Below, in pieces: positions 40,582-49,688 of a stretch of 64,000 bases of DNA. Below the pieces are notes generated by a model that was given only the letters and a program-made list of their open reading frames with translations, did no database searches and was not told where the DNA came from. The DNA lies in assembly GCF_018398335.1 (NCBI RefSeq), contig NZ_JAHBRX010000001.1, positions 2,333,501 to 2,397,500 of the forward strand. Direction: 5' to 3'. A program made the position numbers and the translations under genes. Every line of letters begins with the position of its first letter. The first letter of the stretch is position 1. Origin of the DNA: Chelatococcus sp. HY11. Its GTDB lineage: Bacteria; Pseudomonadota; Alphaproteobacteria; Rhizobiales; Beijerinckiaceae.

Positions 40582-43500
40582 CTAGAGCTGGATGACGGCG
40601 GCAGCCGGCCCGAGCGCTCGGGAGGCGGCGGCGACCACGTGCTCATGGTGAGTGAAGACGATGACTTGGGTGATCTCGCCCAACTCCCCAAGCAGCCGGA
40701 AGCCCGCCTCCGTCCGTCCCTCATCGAAAGTCACGAAGAGATCATCGGCGAGGAAAGGCAGGGGCGTCGCCCGGCCCGCATGGTCGATGATCGCGGCAAT
40801 CCGCAGCGCGAGGAACAGCTGGTCCGCCGTTCCCTCGGACAAGGCGTCGACACCGAGAAGCCGCCCGTCCCGCAGTGCGCCGAGACGCGGCGGGTCCTCG
40901 TCGTAGTCCACGGCGACGCCGCTCCATCGGCCGCCCGTGAGCCCCGCGAAGGCGCGCGAGGCGCGCTCGACGATCGGGCTCTGATGGCGCTGTCGGTAGC
41001 GCTCGATGGCGGCCGTCAGCAGTCGCGCCGCGACATAGTCGTGGGTGAAACGCTCCATCGCATCGGCGATTTCCGCCACGGCGTCCTGCTCGTCCTGCGC
41101 GGCGCCGGCCGCGCCCACCCTTCGCTCCAGCATCTCGACGGCGGCGCGCGCCTCAGTGTCGCGCTCCACGGCGCGGTCACGCGCGCCACGTGCCGCCTCG
41201 TGCGCCGCGGCCGCCTCCGCGATGACGCGAGCAAGGCTCTCATCATCCCGGTCACCAATCGCGCTCCGCATTTCATCTTCGCCTGGGGCCCCGCGGATAT
41301 CGGCAAGGCGGGTGCGGGCCTCGGCGAGACGCGCCGTGGAGACCTCGGCCACTTCCAGTGTATCGAGAACGGCGGTCAACATCTCCGGATCCGCCAGCCC
41401 GGCGAGCGCTATCTGCTCGTCCAGAGCCGATTGCGCGCGCTCCAGCGCAATCTCGGCGGCGACGGTCGTCCTGTGCCGCGCCTCCAGCGCTTCCCGGGCC
41501 GTGTCGGCCTTCGTCCGCGCCAGACGGGCCGCCTCCAGCCGGGCGCGGAGTGATTTCGCGACGGCGAAGGCATCGTCCCGGTCCACCGCCACGCCCGCCT
41601 GCGCGGCAAGCGCCACGGCGCGATCGATGAACGCGTCCCGATCCCGGACAATTCCCGCGACGCGATATTCCGCCGTGCCGAGCGCCTCCGCGAGGGTAAG
41701 CGCGCGCCGCCACAGATCAAGCGCGGCGCGGGCCTCATCGACGGACGCTTCATCCCGGATGGCAAGCAACGGAAAGACAACGGCCGTTTCCTTCTCCAGC
41801 GCCTGCCTCTCACGTGCCAGTTCCTCGCTGCGGTGAGCGATATCGGCGGCTGTCTCACCGAGGCGCTGCAGGTCGCGTTCATGGTCACGCGCGCCAAGAA
41901 AACGCTGTTCGAGCTCGGCAACGGCGTGACGCAGTTCCGCCATGCAACGCGAAACGATCCCGGGCTGTTCGTCAGCCAGCGGAGCCAGGCCAAGATCCCG
42001 GCGTAGTTGCTCGATCTCGACGCGGTCGGCGCGGGCTGCCTCACGGATCGCCTCGCCATCCGCCGCCTCACGGCGCAAAGCCGCATAAGCCTGTCGGATC
42101 GACCCTACCTCTCGCAGCAGCGCGAGCGCAGCATCATCCGCCGCCGGCTCCAAAGCCACGGAGGCCCACAGGGCTCGCCACTCGGCGCGTTGCGTTTCCC
42201 CCTCGCGGACCGCATCCTCAATACGGCTCTCGGCGGCAGTGCATCCAGCCCGCAATTCAGCGATATCGAGCTCGGCCCGCGCGAGATCGGCAAGCCGCTT
42301 GGCCTCCGTCAGCCGCTCATCGGCCAACTGATCCGCTCCCGATACAGCCCGCTCGAAAGCGCGCGCGGCTTCCCTATCGGATGCATCCGCCCGACGTTCA
42401 CCCGAGGTGAGCGGCCGGAGGCTACCCCATAGGTCATCCCGCTCGCGCCGAGCGGCGGCGATTGCCGCCTCTGTCGGCGCCGGCCGGCCGGCCAGCAGCA
42501 GCGCGAGACGCGCTTCCGCCTTCGCGAGCTGCTCATGAAGATCCGCCAGAGCCTGACGGTGCCGCGCGACACGCTCCGCCGCGCTGCCGGCGGCGCGCTG
42601 GGCGCTCTCCGCCACCGCGAGCTCGGGAAACGGCAAGCGGGCCAACGCATCGAGATCGGGAACGCCGATGCCGAGGCGCGACAAGCGATCCACGAGCTCA
42701 AGCCGCCCGGCGTCGAGGCGCAGCCCCAGCGACTTCACCGCCCGCTCGCGCTCCTCCGCGCCGTCGAGGGCTGCGACGCGGCGCTTGAAGGCCTGGGGAT
42801 CGGCGACATGGCCGAGCTCCGAGCGGGCGTCTTCGACCCTGCGGCGTAGCTCGGCCATCTTCGCCTTGTCTTTCGCGAGAGCCCCCGCCAACGCCCCCCA
42901 TGCGCGCAATCCATCGACCAGCTTGTCGGCCCGCGCCAGGAGAGGCGGCGCCGGCTTCAAGGCGAGCAGCGCCTCGTGGCTATCAAGGCCGAGGCCGAGC
43001 GCCAGTGTCTTCAGTGCGGCCTGGGCCTCCAGCACCTCCGCGCTTCGTTTCGGCAGGCTGGCGAGTTCACGCTGCACGGCGGCGCGCTCCTCATCACAGC
43101 CCGTCACCGCCTCGGCCAATTGCAGAATGTCGTCATCGAGCACGATGGCATTCAGGGCGGCCTGAGCCGCGCGCTTTTCGCCAACGGCACGATCCGCGAC
43201 CGCACGGGCTTCGTCGAAGGCCGCCAGCAAGGAACGCGTTCGCCGGATGAACCCTGCGGGCACCACCAGCACCTCGCCCATCCCCGCCTGTAGCGCGAGC
43301 TCGGCATCGATGATCCGCAGTTCCCTCGCGCCGCGCCCCAGCGCCTCGGCGCGCTGGAGCGCCAAAGCCGCGTCGATCTCCGCTGTCACGGCCTGTTCGC
43401 GCAGGCGAGCGCTCTCATCGGCAGCATCGCGGACCTTCTTGACCTCGTCGACGCGCACTTCCTCGTCCCGCAGCCGCCGCTGGGCCTGGGACCGCTTGTC

Positions 43501-44064
43501 CACGGCGCGATAGAAGGCATGCGAGGCGTTGCGGCGATCCGGGTTGAAGATCTGCGCCGCGTTGCCCTTCATGCGATCGCGCAGGCTCGCGACCTGGCTG
43601 AGGCCGGGCGCCACCGCCAGCAGTGTTTCCGCCAGATCACCGCCGCCGGCGAGCAGCTTGCGCCCGCCCTCGCGTAGCCGCGCCTGATTGAGGCCGAAAA
43701 TCTCCTCGAAAGCGCGCCGATCATAAGCGCCAAGAAAAGGCGCAAGGCCTTCGCCGGGGAGCACCGTATCGGTCTCAGGGTCAACCAATGTCTTGTCGCG
43801 CCGCTTCAACCGCGCGAACGACAATCGCTGGCCGTCGACGCCCTCCACGGTCGCCGACAATCGCATCAACTTGTATTCGTGGAGAAAATTGAAACGCGAA
43901 CGTTCCTCTATACCGAACAGGACATCGGTGACGGCAGCGAGCGCTGTGGTCTTGCCGGCCTCATTCGCGCCTTGCACCACGACGACCCGCGCCGCGGGAT
44001 CGAACTCCAGAACGCGATCCGTGAAGCGGCCATAGCGCTCCAGGCCCAACGACAACAGCTTCAT
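40582..44064 (-). CDS. YhaN-like (SbcC/Rad50-related) AAA ATPase
   Basis: 1160 residues with the ABC-ATPase split of SMC/Rad50 proteins. The N-terminal half has the P-loop VVQGANEAGKTTALAAVTDVLFG at about residues 28-50. Long Ala/Arg/Glu-rich coiled-coil segments fill about residues 180-980. The C-terminal half carries the signature LSEGTADQLFLALRIA and Walker B LPFLADDLFVTFDE. It overlaps the yhaO-like stop by four bases (ATGA), a fixed nuclease-ATPase pair resembling SbcD-SbcC. A role in DNA-end processing or repair is inferred from the family; the Bacillus pair YhaO-YhaN is the model. Confidence 0.88.
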   Translation of the reverse strand: MKLLSLGLERYGRFTDRVLEFDPAARVVVVQGANEAGKTTALAAVTDVLFGIEERSRFNFLHEYKLMRLSATVEGVDGQRLSFARLKRRDKTLVDPETDTVLPGEGLAPFLGAYDRRAFEEIFGLNQARLREGGRKLLAGGGDLAETLLAVAPGLSQVASLRDRMKGNAAQIFNPDRRNASHAFYRAVDKRSQAQRRLRDEEVRVDEVKKVRDAADESARLREQAVTAEIDAALALQRAEALGRGARELRIIDAELALQAGMGEVLVVPAGFIRRTRSLLAAFDEARAVADRAVGEKRAAQAALNAIVLDDDILQLAEAVTGCDEERAAVQRELASLPKRSAEVLEAQAALKTLALGLGLDSHEALLALKPAPPLLARADKLVDGLRAWGALAGALAKDKAKMAELRRRVEDARSELGHVADPQAFKRRVAALDGAEERERAVKSLGLRLDAGRLELVDRLSRLGIGVPDLDALARLPFPELAVAESAQRAAGSAAERVARHRQALADLHEQLAKAEARLALLLAGRPAPTEAAIAAARRERDDLWGSLRPLTSGERRADASDREAARAFERAVSGADQLADERLTEAKRLADLARAELDIAELRAGCTAAESRIEDAVREGETQRAEWRALWASVALEPAADDAALALLREVGSIRQAYAALRREAADGEAIREAARADRVEIEQLRRDLGLAPLADEQPGIVSRCMAELRHAVAELEQRFLGARDHERDLQRLGETAADIAHRSEELARERQALEKETAVVFPLLAIRDEASVDEARAALDLWRRALTLAEALGTAEYRVAGIVRDRDAFIDRAVALAAQAGVAVDRDDAFAVAKSLRARLEAARLARTKADTAREALEARHRTTVAAEIALERAQSALDEQIALAGLADPEMLTAVLDTLEVAEVSTARLAEARTRLADIRGAPGEDEMRSAIGDRDDESLARVIAEAAAAHEAARGARDRAVERDTEARAAVEMLERRVGAAGAAQDEQDAVAEIADAMERFTHDYVAARLLTAAIERYRQRHQSPIVERASRAFAGLTGGRWSGVAVDYDEDPPRLGALRDGRLLGVDALSEGTADQLFLALRIAAIIDHAGRATPLPFLADDLFVTFDEGRTEAGFRLLGELGEITQVIVFTHHEHVVAAASRALGPAAAVIQL

Positions 44065-45362
44065 GACGGCTCACCGTCATTGAGGGTGACGCCGCCGAGG
44101 CTTGCAAGAATCGTCTCTTCCGCCGCATTGATGGCGCGCGCGCCGATGGCCTGAGCTTCCTCGTCCGTCCAGCCGACAAGAGCTGCGGCATCGGAAGGCG
44201 CCTTCATGCGCAGATCCGCCAATGTCGTCGCGATTTCGGCCCGGAAGGCGGGGTCGGCGGCCGCGGCAGCCAGCACCTCCGCGAAATCGCCGAGCGCGGC
44301 GCGATCGGCCGCGTCCCGGGGACCGGTCGTCTCGATCCGGACTTTCTCGATCAGAATGTCCGGCCCGATCTCCCATGCCACAGCCTGCATGTCCTCGCTC
44401 ACCTGATCGGCTTGCGCGTGAAGGGGAGCATGCAGCGGGGTTTGGCCGGAAAGCACGAGGCGCAACGCAAGCGGACGCCCGTCGGCGCGCTGTCGCGCGC
44501 GCGCGACAGCCTCACGCGCCGATGCCATGAACGCCGCCATGTCGGCGATGCCGTCGAGATCGATGGTCTCGCGATCAAAACGCGCGGCATCGAGCGTGAG
44601 CGCCTCGACGGCTGTGACACGCCCGTCGGTCACCGTGACAAGGGTCGCCCCCTTCTCGCCGGTCTCGCGGGCATGCCGGCCCTGGAGATTGCCTGGAAAG
44701 ACAACAAAAGGATGCTCGAAGATAATCTCGCGTCTGTGGATATGGCCGAGCGCCCAATAGTCATAGCCCGCCTTCTGAAGATCCTCGATAGAACAGGGCG
44801 CGTACACATCGTGGCCGTCCCGGCCAGTCAGCGAGGTATGCAGTACACCGATGTTGAAATATCCGGCGAGAGCCGACGGATATGTCAGAGCAACGTTGTC
44901 TGGCACATGGCGGTGGGCGAATCCACGCCCATGCAGCGCAACGCGCAGAGGTTCGATTGTCGCCGTCGCAACAGAACGCACCGAGAACAAATAGACATTC
45001 GTGGGCAGGGGCAAATTCCGTGTGATGACCGAATCAGCATCGTGGTTGCCACGGATCAGAAACGCCGGAATATTCGCCTGCGCAAGCCGGCCCATCTGCC
45101 TGACGAAGAATTGACCGGTGGCATAGTCTCGCCAGTCGCCATCATAGATGTCGCCGGCAATAATAAGGAAGGCTACCCGTTCGGATATCGCGGCGGTGAC
45201 TAGATTGTCCAGCGCCTGCCGCGACGCATCAACGAAGGCGCCAGCTAATTCCCCACGCCTTGAAAGTCCACGCAAGGGGCTGTCGAGGTGCAGATCGGCT
45301 GCATGGAGGAATTGAAAGGATGGCACTGACATGTTGTTATGATTAGGATTGTTTTGCGTCAT
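44061..45362 (-). CDS. YhaO-like metallophosphoesterase (SbcD/Mre11-related nuclease)
   Basis: 433 residues. Mre11-type motifs are ordered as expected: FLHAADLHLDSPLRG, IIAGDIYDGDWRDY, LIRGNHDADSVIT and ALGHIHRREII, providing the two-metal site. A C-terminal capping region of about 150 residues follows. The first ATG at 45362 and the one ten codons in (45332) both lack a good ribosome site; the conserved part begins after the second. It is the first gene of a two-gene operon with the ATPase. The 208-base region upstream is shared with mucR, transcribed the other way. Confidence 0.88.
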   Translation of the reverse strand: MTQNNPNHNNMSVPSFQFLHAADLHLDSPLRGLSRRGELAGAFVDASRQALDNLVTAAISERVAFLIIAGDIYDGDWRDYATGQFFVRQMGRLAQANIPAFLIRGNHDADSVITRNLPLPTNVYLFSVRSVATATIEPLRVALHGRGFAHRHVPDNVALTYPSALAGYFNIGVLHTSLTGRDGHDVYAPCSIEDLQKAGYDYWALGHIHRREIIFEHPFVVFPGNLQGRHARETGEKGATLVTVTDGRVTAVEALTLDAARFDRETIDLDGIADMAAFMASAREAVARARQRADGRPLALRLVLSGQTPLHAPLHAQADQVSEDMQAVAWEIGPDILIEKVRIETTGPRDAADRAALGDFAEVLAAAAADPAFRAEIATTLADLRMKAPSDAAALVGWTDEEAQAIGARAINAAEETILASLGGVTLNDGEPS

Positions 45363-45570
45363 TTTGCAATCTGCTGTCGCGTATCGTCGCAGGCACCTTC
45401 ATTCTTGTAAGGCCCGCACCAATCTGATCACGATCAATGCATTTTGGCATAGGGGAGAAGAAAAAGCATTCTGGGGGCAAACTAATGTTTGAAATTTTCA
45501 TAAAATCGGCGAAATAGTCCCTATATCCATCCGCAAGGACCACCCCTTAAATATCGAAGAGGATAGAACT

Positions 45571-46128
45571 TTGACCATGCCTACGGAGCAGACGGACACG
45601 AGCGATCTGGTGACGCTCTCCGCCGATGTCGTTTCGGCCTATGTTTCGAATAATCTCGTCCCGGCCGAGGAACTGCCGAAGTTGATCGGCGAGATTTATT
45701 CTGCGCTGATCGCGCTGAACGCGCCAGTCGCCGCCGCCAGCGAGCCAAAGCCTGAACCCGCGGTGCCGGTACGCAAGTCCATCACGCCAGATTTCATTAT
45801 CTGCCTTGAGGACGGCAAGAAGTTCAAGTCGCTGAAGCGCCACCTCCAGGCCCACTACGGCCTGACGCCGGCTGAATACCGGCAGAAATGGGGTCTCCCC
45901 GCAGACTATCCGATGGTCGCTCCGAACTACGCCGCGACGCGCTCTGCGCTGGCGCGCGCCTCCGGCCTTGGCCAGATCCGTGGCGGCCGCGGCGCCGAGG
46001 CGGAAGTCGAGACGGTCGAGCCTGTCGTGGAAGCCGCTCCCAAGCGGACTTCGCGCAAGGCCAAGGCCGAGCCGGCAGTTGCTCCCGCTCCGGCCAAGCG
46101 TTCGCGGAAGACCAAGTCCGCTTCGTGA
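45571..46128 (+). CDS. MucR/Ros-family zinc-finger transcriptional regulator
   Basis: 185 residues. The N-terminal helical oligomerisation part (TLSADVVSAYVSNNLVPAEELPKLIGEIYSAL) is followed by the prokaryotic zinc finger ICLEDGKKFKSLKRHLQAHYGLTPAEYRQKWGLP, with Cys-x2-Asp and His-x4-His ligands as in MucR. A Lys/Ala/Pro-rich tail of about 40 residues follows, longer than in typical MucR (140-150 residues). The TTG at 45571 is well spaced behind AGAGGA; the ATG at 45577 is the alternative. MucR proteins act as global, H-NS-like regulators in this order. Its stop overlaps the next gene start (GTGA). Confidence 0.93.
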   Translation: MTMPTEQTDTSDLVTLSADVVSAYVSNNLVPAEELPKLIGEIYSALIALNAPVAAASEPKPEPAVPVRKSITPDFIICLEDGKKFKSLKRHLQAHYGLTPAEYRQKWGLPADYPMVAPNYAATRSALARASGLGQIRGGRGAEAEVETVEPVVEAAPKRTSRKAKAEPAVAPAPAKRSRKTKSAS

Positions 46129-47351
46129 AGACCGGCGGTCTCGCCAGGATCAAAACCGGCTGCGCGATTGTCGGAGCCGGCCCCGCAGGTCTTATGCTGG
46201 GGCTTCTCTTGGCCAGAGCCGGGATTGACGTCATCGTCACGGAAAAGCACGGAGATTTTCTGCGTGATTTCCGTGGCGATACCATTCATCCTTCCACGCT
46301 GGAAGTGATGCATGAACTTGGCCTCCTCCAAGGCCTGCTAGCCTTGCCCCATACGAAAGCGGCCTCGCTTCACGCAGAGATCGATGGCAGCACTATCACG
46401 ATCGCCGATTTCTCCCGCTTGCCGACGCAATGCCGCTTCATTGCCTTCATGCCGCAGTGGGAGTTTCTCAGCTATATCGCCTCGGAGGCTGCGAGGTTCA
46501 GCAATTTCCATCTCGTGATGAATGCCGAAGTGGAAGCATTGCGCGAGGTCGACGGCAAGGTCACCGGTATCCGCGCCAGAACACCGGACGGCGACCTTGA
46601 GATTTCGGCTGGACTCGTCATCGGTGCGGACGGACGAAACTCCCGCATACGCGAGTATGCGGGACTGGAAGTTGAGAATTTCGGCAGCCCAAGCGATGTC
46701 TTGTGGATGAGGCTGTCACGCCAGCCGGGCGATCCCGTGCAAGCCATGGGGCATGCCGGCCCTCGCCACGGTTTCGTCATGATCGACCGCGCCGACTATT
46801 GGCAATGCGGATATGTCGTGCGCAAGGGCAGCTTCGCAGACGTGCGCGAACGCGGTCTCGATGCCTTCCGCCAAGAGGTCGCGTCGGTATCGCCGCTCCC
46901 GGCCGGTCGCCTCGATGAGATCGCCTCCTGGGACGATATCCACCTTCTCAGCGTCCGTATCGACCGGCTGAAACGCTGGTGGCGCCCTGGTCTGCTCTGT
47001 ATCGGCGACGCGGCCCATGCGATGTCGCCGATCGGCGGTGTGGGCGTCAATCTCGCAATCCAGGACGCCGTCGCGGCCGCCAACATCCTGGCGGGACCAC
47101 TAAGCGAGGGAACCCTGACCAGTGGTAAGCTCGCCGCCGTCGAGGCACGCCGACGCTTTCCCACCCGCGCGACCCAGAAGCTTCAGTTGATGATGCGGCG
47201 CGACAAGCGCAAGCGCGAGGCTGACCTGAACCGGCGTTCGGGCCCACCCGCCTTTATGCGCGGCATCGCCCGCTGGCCCGCACTGGCGCATCTCGCGGGC
47301 CGGCTGATCGGGCTGGGTTTCCGGCCTGAACACGTCCGACCCCGGCCCTGA
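46125..47351 (+). CDS. FAD-dependent monooxygenase (PHBH/UbiH-like)
   Basis: 408 residues. The dinucleotide motif CAIVGAGPAGLMLGLLLARAGIDVIVTEK starts at residue 13, VIGADGRNSRIREYAGL supplies the DG motif and LLCIGDAAHAMSPIGGVGVNLAIQDAV the GD motif of class A flavoprotein monooxygenases. I choose the GTG at 46125, which overlaps the mucR stop (GTGA) and gives a protein that begins just before the fold. The substrate is unknown; aromatic or quinone substrates are common for the family. Coupling to mucR is unusual. Confidence 0.88.
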   Translation: MKTGGLARIKTGCAIVGAGPAGLMLGLLLARAGIDVIVTEKHGDFLRDFRGDTIHPSTLEVMHELGLLQGLLALPHTKAASLHAEIDGSTITIADFSRLPTQCRFIAFMPQWEFLSYIASEAARFSNFHLVMNAEVEALREVDGKVTGIRARTPDGDLEISAGLVIGADGRNSRIREYAGLEVENFGSPSDVLWMRLSRQPGDPVQAMGHAGPRHGFVMIDRADYWQCGYVVRKGSFADVRERGLDAFRQEVASVSPLPAGRLDEIASWDDIHLLSVRIDRLKRWWRPGLLCIGDAAHAMSPIGGVGVNLAIQDAVAAANILAGPLSEGTLTSGKLAAVEARRRFPTRATQKLQLMMRRDKRKREADLNRRSGPPAFMRGIARWPALAHLAGRLIGLGFRPEHVRPRP

Positions 47352-47459
47352 GCGGCATAGCTGGGGATCATCGAAGTCACCTTTTTGTCATTGCGGTGCG
47401 TTTGCGCTAAAGCAATGGCAATATGCAAATTCATGGTTCAAGAAGCTCTGCGGAATACA

Positions 47460-47903
47460 ATGAAGTTCGGGACGGATATCGCCACGCTCTGCCGAGACAA
47501 CGGACTTCGGCTGACGCGCCCCCGTCGGATCATCATGAAGGTTTTGTCGGAGACGACAGGCCATCCGGACGTCGTTGAGCTGCACCGCCAAGTCAATGCG
47601 ATCGATCCCGGCATTTCGATTGCCACCGTTTATCGCACCGTCAGCCTCCTGCAGGACAAAGGTCTTCTCGAGCGCCACACCTTCAACGACGGACGCGCCC
47701 GTTACGAAGCCGCGGATCATGGTCACCACGACCATCTCATCAATGTCGAAACGGGTGACGTGATCGAGTTTCATTCAGACGAGATCGAACGCCTGCAGGA
47801 AGAAATCGCGCGTAGGCATGGCTATGCCATCGTGAGCCACCGGCTCGAAATCTATGTAAAGCCTCTCCCACGCAAGAAGGCGGGCCGCGGCGAGCAGCCT
47901 TGA
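47460..47903 (+). CDS. Fur-family metalloregulator (Fur/Mur type)
   Basis: 147 residues with the Fur winged helix (LRLTRPRRIIMKVLSETTGHPDVVELHRQVNAIDPGISIATVYRTVSLLQDKGLL) and the metal region HGHHDHLINVETGDVIEFHSDEIE. The C-terminal CxxC structural-zinc pairs are absent; there is only one cysteine, near residue 11. This fits the Mn-sensing Mur/Fur proteins of alphaproteobacteria. The ATG at 47460 is preferred by homology, though the frame opens 25 codons earlier and the ribosome site is weak. It converges with sitABCD, the classical Mur target, 80 bases away. Confidence 0.87.
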   Translation: MKFGTDIATLCRDNGLRLTRPRRIIMKVLSETTGHPDVVELHRQVNAIDPGISIATVYRTVSLLQDKGLLERHTFNDGRARYEAADHGHHDHLINVETGDVIEFHSDEIERLQEEIARRHGYAIVSHRLEIYVKPLPRKKAGRGEQP

Positions 47904-47919
47904 GGATGCTCTCACGAAC

Positions 47920-47965
47920 CCGCCTCACCGCCGCACGCGCTTGAGCAAGGCCGCCGGTGAGACGG
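47920..47965. terminator. Imperfect inverted repeat between fur-like and sitD genes
   Basis: CCGCCTCACCG (47920-47930) and CGGTGAGACGG (47955-47965) pair at 10 of 11 positions with a 24-base loop, between converging stop codons. Probably a weak bidirectional terminator. Confidence 0.35.
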
Positions 47966-47982
47966 AGTTCACCAGAATTGCT

Positions 47983-48831
47983 CTAAGCGCTCGCCTCGCC
48001 GGTTTCAGTGCGCGCCGCCTTGCGGGTAGCGATGAGGAATGCGCCGATGAAAAGGATGGTCATGATGAGCACGATGGTCGGCGCGGGCGCGCTGTCAATG
48101 AAGAACGACAGGTAGACGCCGCCGAACGAGGCCACCACGGCCAACACGACCGCGAGCAGCAGCATATGGCTGAATCGGCGTGTCAGTAGGAAGGCGATGG
48201 CGCCGGGCGCGATCAGCATGGCGATGGCGAGGATGATGCCCACGGCCTTGAGCGCGCCAACAATCGTCAACGAGATCAGGCACAGCAAGCCATAGTGCAG
48301 CAGCCGCACCGGCAGGCCGACCGCGCGCGCCTGGGCCGGATCAAAGGCATGCAGCAGGAAATCCCGCCACTTCACCGCGATGATGCCGGCCGTCACAGCC
48401 GCGATGACAGCCGTTTCCGCGATATCGCGCCAGCTGACGCCGAGCATGTCGCCGAAGAGGATGTGGTCGAGATGAACGTCGGACTGGATCTTGACGTACA
48501 TCACAAGTCCCAGGCCGAACATGCCCGAGAAAACCACGCCCATCACGGTATCCTGCTTGACCCTGCTGTTGTCCTTCAGGAAGCCCGTCGCGACGGCACA
48601 GAACATGCCCGCGGCAAAGGCTCCGACGGCATAGGGAAAGCCGACGATATAGGCGATCACGACCCCCGGGAATACAGCGTGGGAGATCGCATCTCCCATC
48701 AGCGACCAGCCCTTGAGCACCAGGAAGCAGGAAAGCAGCGCGGCCGGCACCGCGACCAGCACGGAAATGACCAGCGCATTGATCATGAATTCAAACTGAA
48801 AGGGTGTAGCCAGCGTGGCAAGGACGCTCAT
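47983..48831 (-). CDS. sitD: Mn/Fe/Zn ABC transporter permease (SitD-like)
   Basis: 282 residues with about eight membrane segments of the ABC-3 (ZnuB/SitC) family. Conserved landmarks are LKGWSLMGDAISHAVFPGVVIAY and AVGIILAIAMLIAPGAIAFLLTRRF. The ATG at 48831 overlaps the sitC stop (ATGA); the much longer open frame is only read-through of sitC in another frame. It is the last gene of the sitABCD operon. Confidence 0.92.
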   Translation of the reverse strand: MSVLATLATPFQFEFMINALVISVLVAVPAALLSCFLVLKGWSLMGDAISHAVFPGVVIAYIVGFPYAVGAFAAGMFCAVATGFLKDNSRVKQDTVMGVVFSGMFGLGLVMYVKIQSDVHLDHILFGDMLGVSWRDIAETAVIAAVTAGIIAVKWRDFLLHAFDPAQARAVGLPVRLLHYGLLCLISLTIVGALKAVGIILAIAMLIAPGAIAFLLTRRFSHMLLLAVVLAVVASFGGVYLSFFIDSAPAPTIVLIMTILFIGAFLIATRKAARTETGEASA

Positions 48832-49685
48832 GTGCCGGACTCCACGGCCTGCGCGGCGCGCCTGCGGGCAGCGAGCATGCCGTGCTTGGGTGCGAAGAGA
48901 AACGCCACCAGAAAGATCAAGGTCTGCAACACCACGATGATGCCGCCAGTAGCCCCGTCCAGATAGTAGCTCGCATAGGCACCGAAAAAGCTCGTCAATG
49001 CGCCGATCAAGACGGCGATGAGGAGCAGGCGCGGGAAACGATCCGTCAGCAGAAAGGCCGTTGCCCCGGGCGTCACGACCATACAGATCACGAGGAACGC
49101 GCCCACTGTCTGCAGAGCGGCGACGGTCGATGCCGCGAGCAGCGTGAAGAACATCACCTTGAGGGCGGTGGTATTGATGCCGATGGAACGCGCATGCGTC
49201 TCGTCGAAGAAGACGACCATCAGGTCCTTCCATTTGAGAAGCAGAAGCGCGAGCGAGACGAAGCCGATGATGGCGAGTTGCAGCGTGTCCTCCGGCGTGA
49301 TCGCCAGAATGTTGCCGAGCACGATCGTCTGGATGTTCACGGCGGTCGGCGACAGCGAGACCATGAACAGGCCGAGACCGAAGAACGACGAGAAGATGAG
49401 GCCGATGATGGCGTCTTCCTTGAGCTTCGTTCGCTGGTTGAGGAAGAGCATCACGGCAGCCGCCAGTCCTCCCGAGAAGAAGGCACCGATCGAGAACGGC
49501 AAGCCCAGCATATAAGCCCCCGCGACCCCGGGCACGATGGAGTGCGACAGGGCATCGCCGATGAGCGACCATCCCTTCAGCATGAGATAGCAGGACAGGA
49601 AGGCACAGACCCCGCCGACGAGCGCCGAGACCCACATGGCATTGACCATGTAGCCATAGGTGAAGGGTTCCAGCATGATGTCCAT
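48828..49685 (-). CDS. sitC: Mn/Fe/Zn ABC transporter permease (SitC-like)
   Basis: 285 residues, ABC-3 family, with FLSCYLMLKGWSLIGDALSHSIVPGVAGAYMLG and ALQTVGAFLVICMVVTPGATAFLLTDRFPRLL. The paralogous permease SitD follows with a four-base overlap, and the ATPase gene precedes it by three bases. Two permeases, one ATPase and one binding protein are the standard Sit composition. Confidence 0.93.
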   Translation of the reverse strand: MDIMLEPFTYGYMVNAMWVSALVGGVCAFLSCYLMLKGWSLIGDALSHSIVPGVAGAYMLGLPFSIGAFFSGGLAAAVMLFLNQRTKLKEDAIIGLIFSSFFGLGLFMVSLSPTAVNIQTIVLGNILAITPEDTLQLAIIGFVSLALLLLKWKDLMVVFFDETHARSIGINTTALKVMFFTLLAASTVAALQTVGAFLVICMVVTPGATAFLLTDRFPRLLLIAVLIGALTSFFGAYASYYLDGATGGIIVVLQTLIFLVAFLFAPKHGMLAARRRAAQAVESGT

Positions 49686-49688
49686 TGG

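Noticed and set aside
47983..49635. 550-residue reading of sitD extending through sitC
   Set aside because: Only the last 282 residues match the ABC-3 permease family; the upstream part is sitC read in another frame. The ATGA overlap marks the true start.
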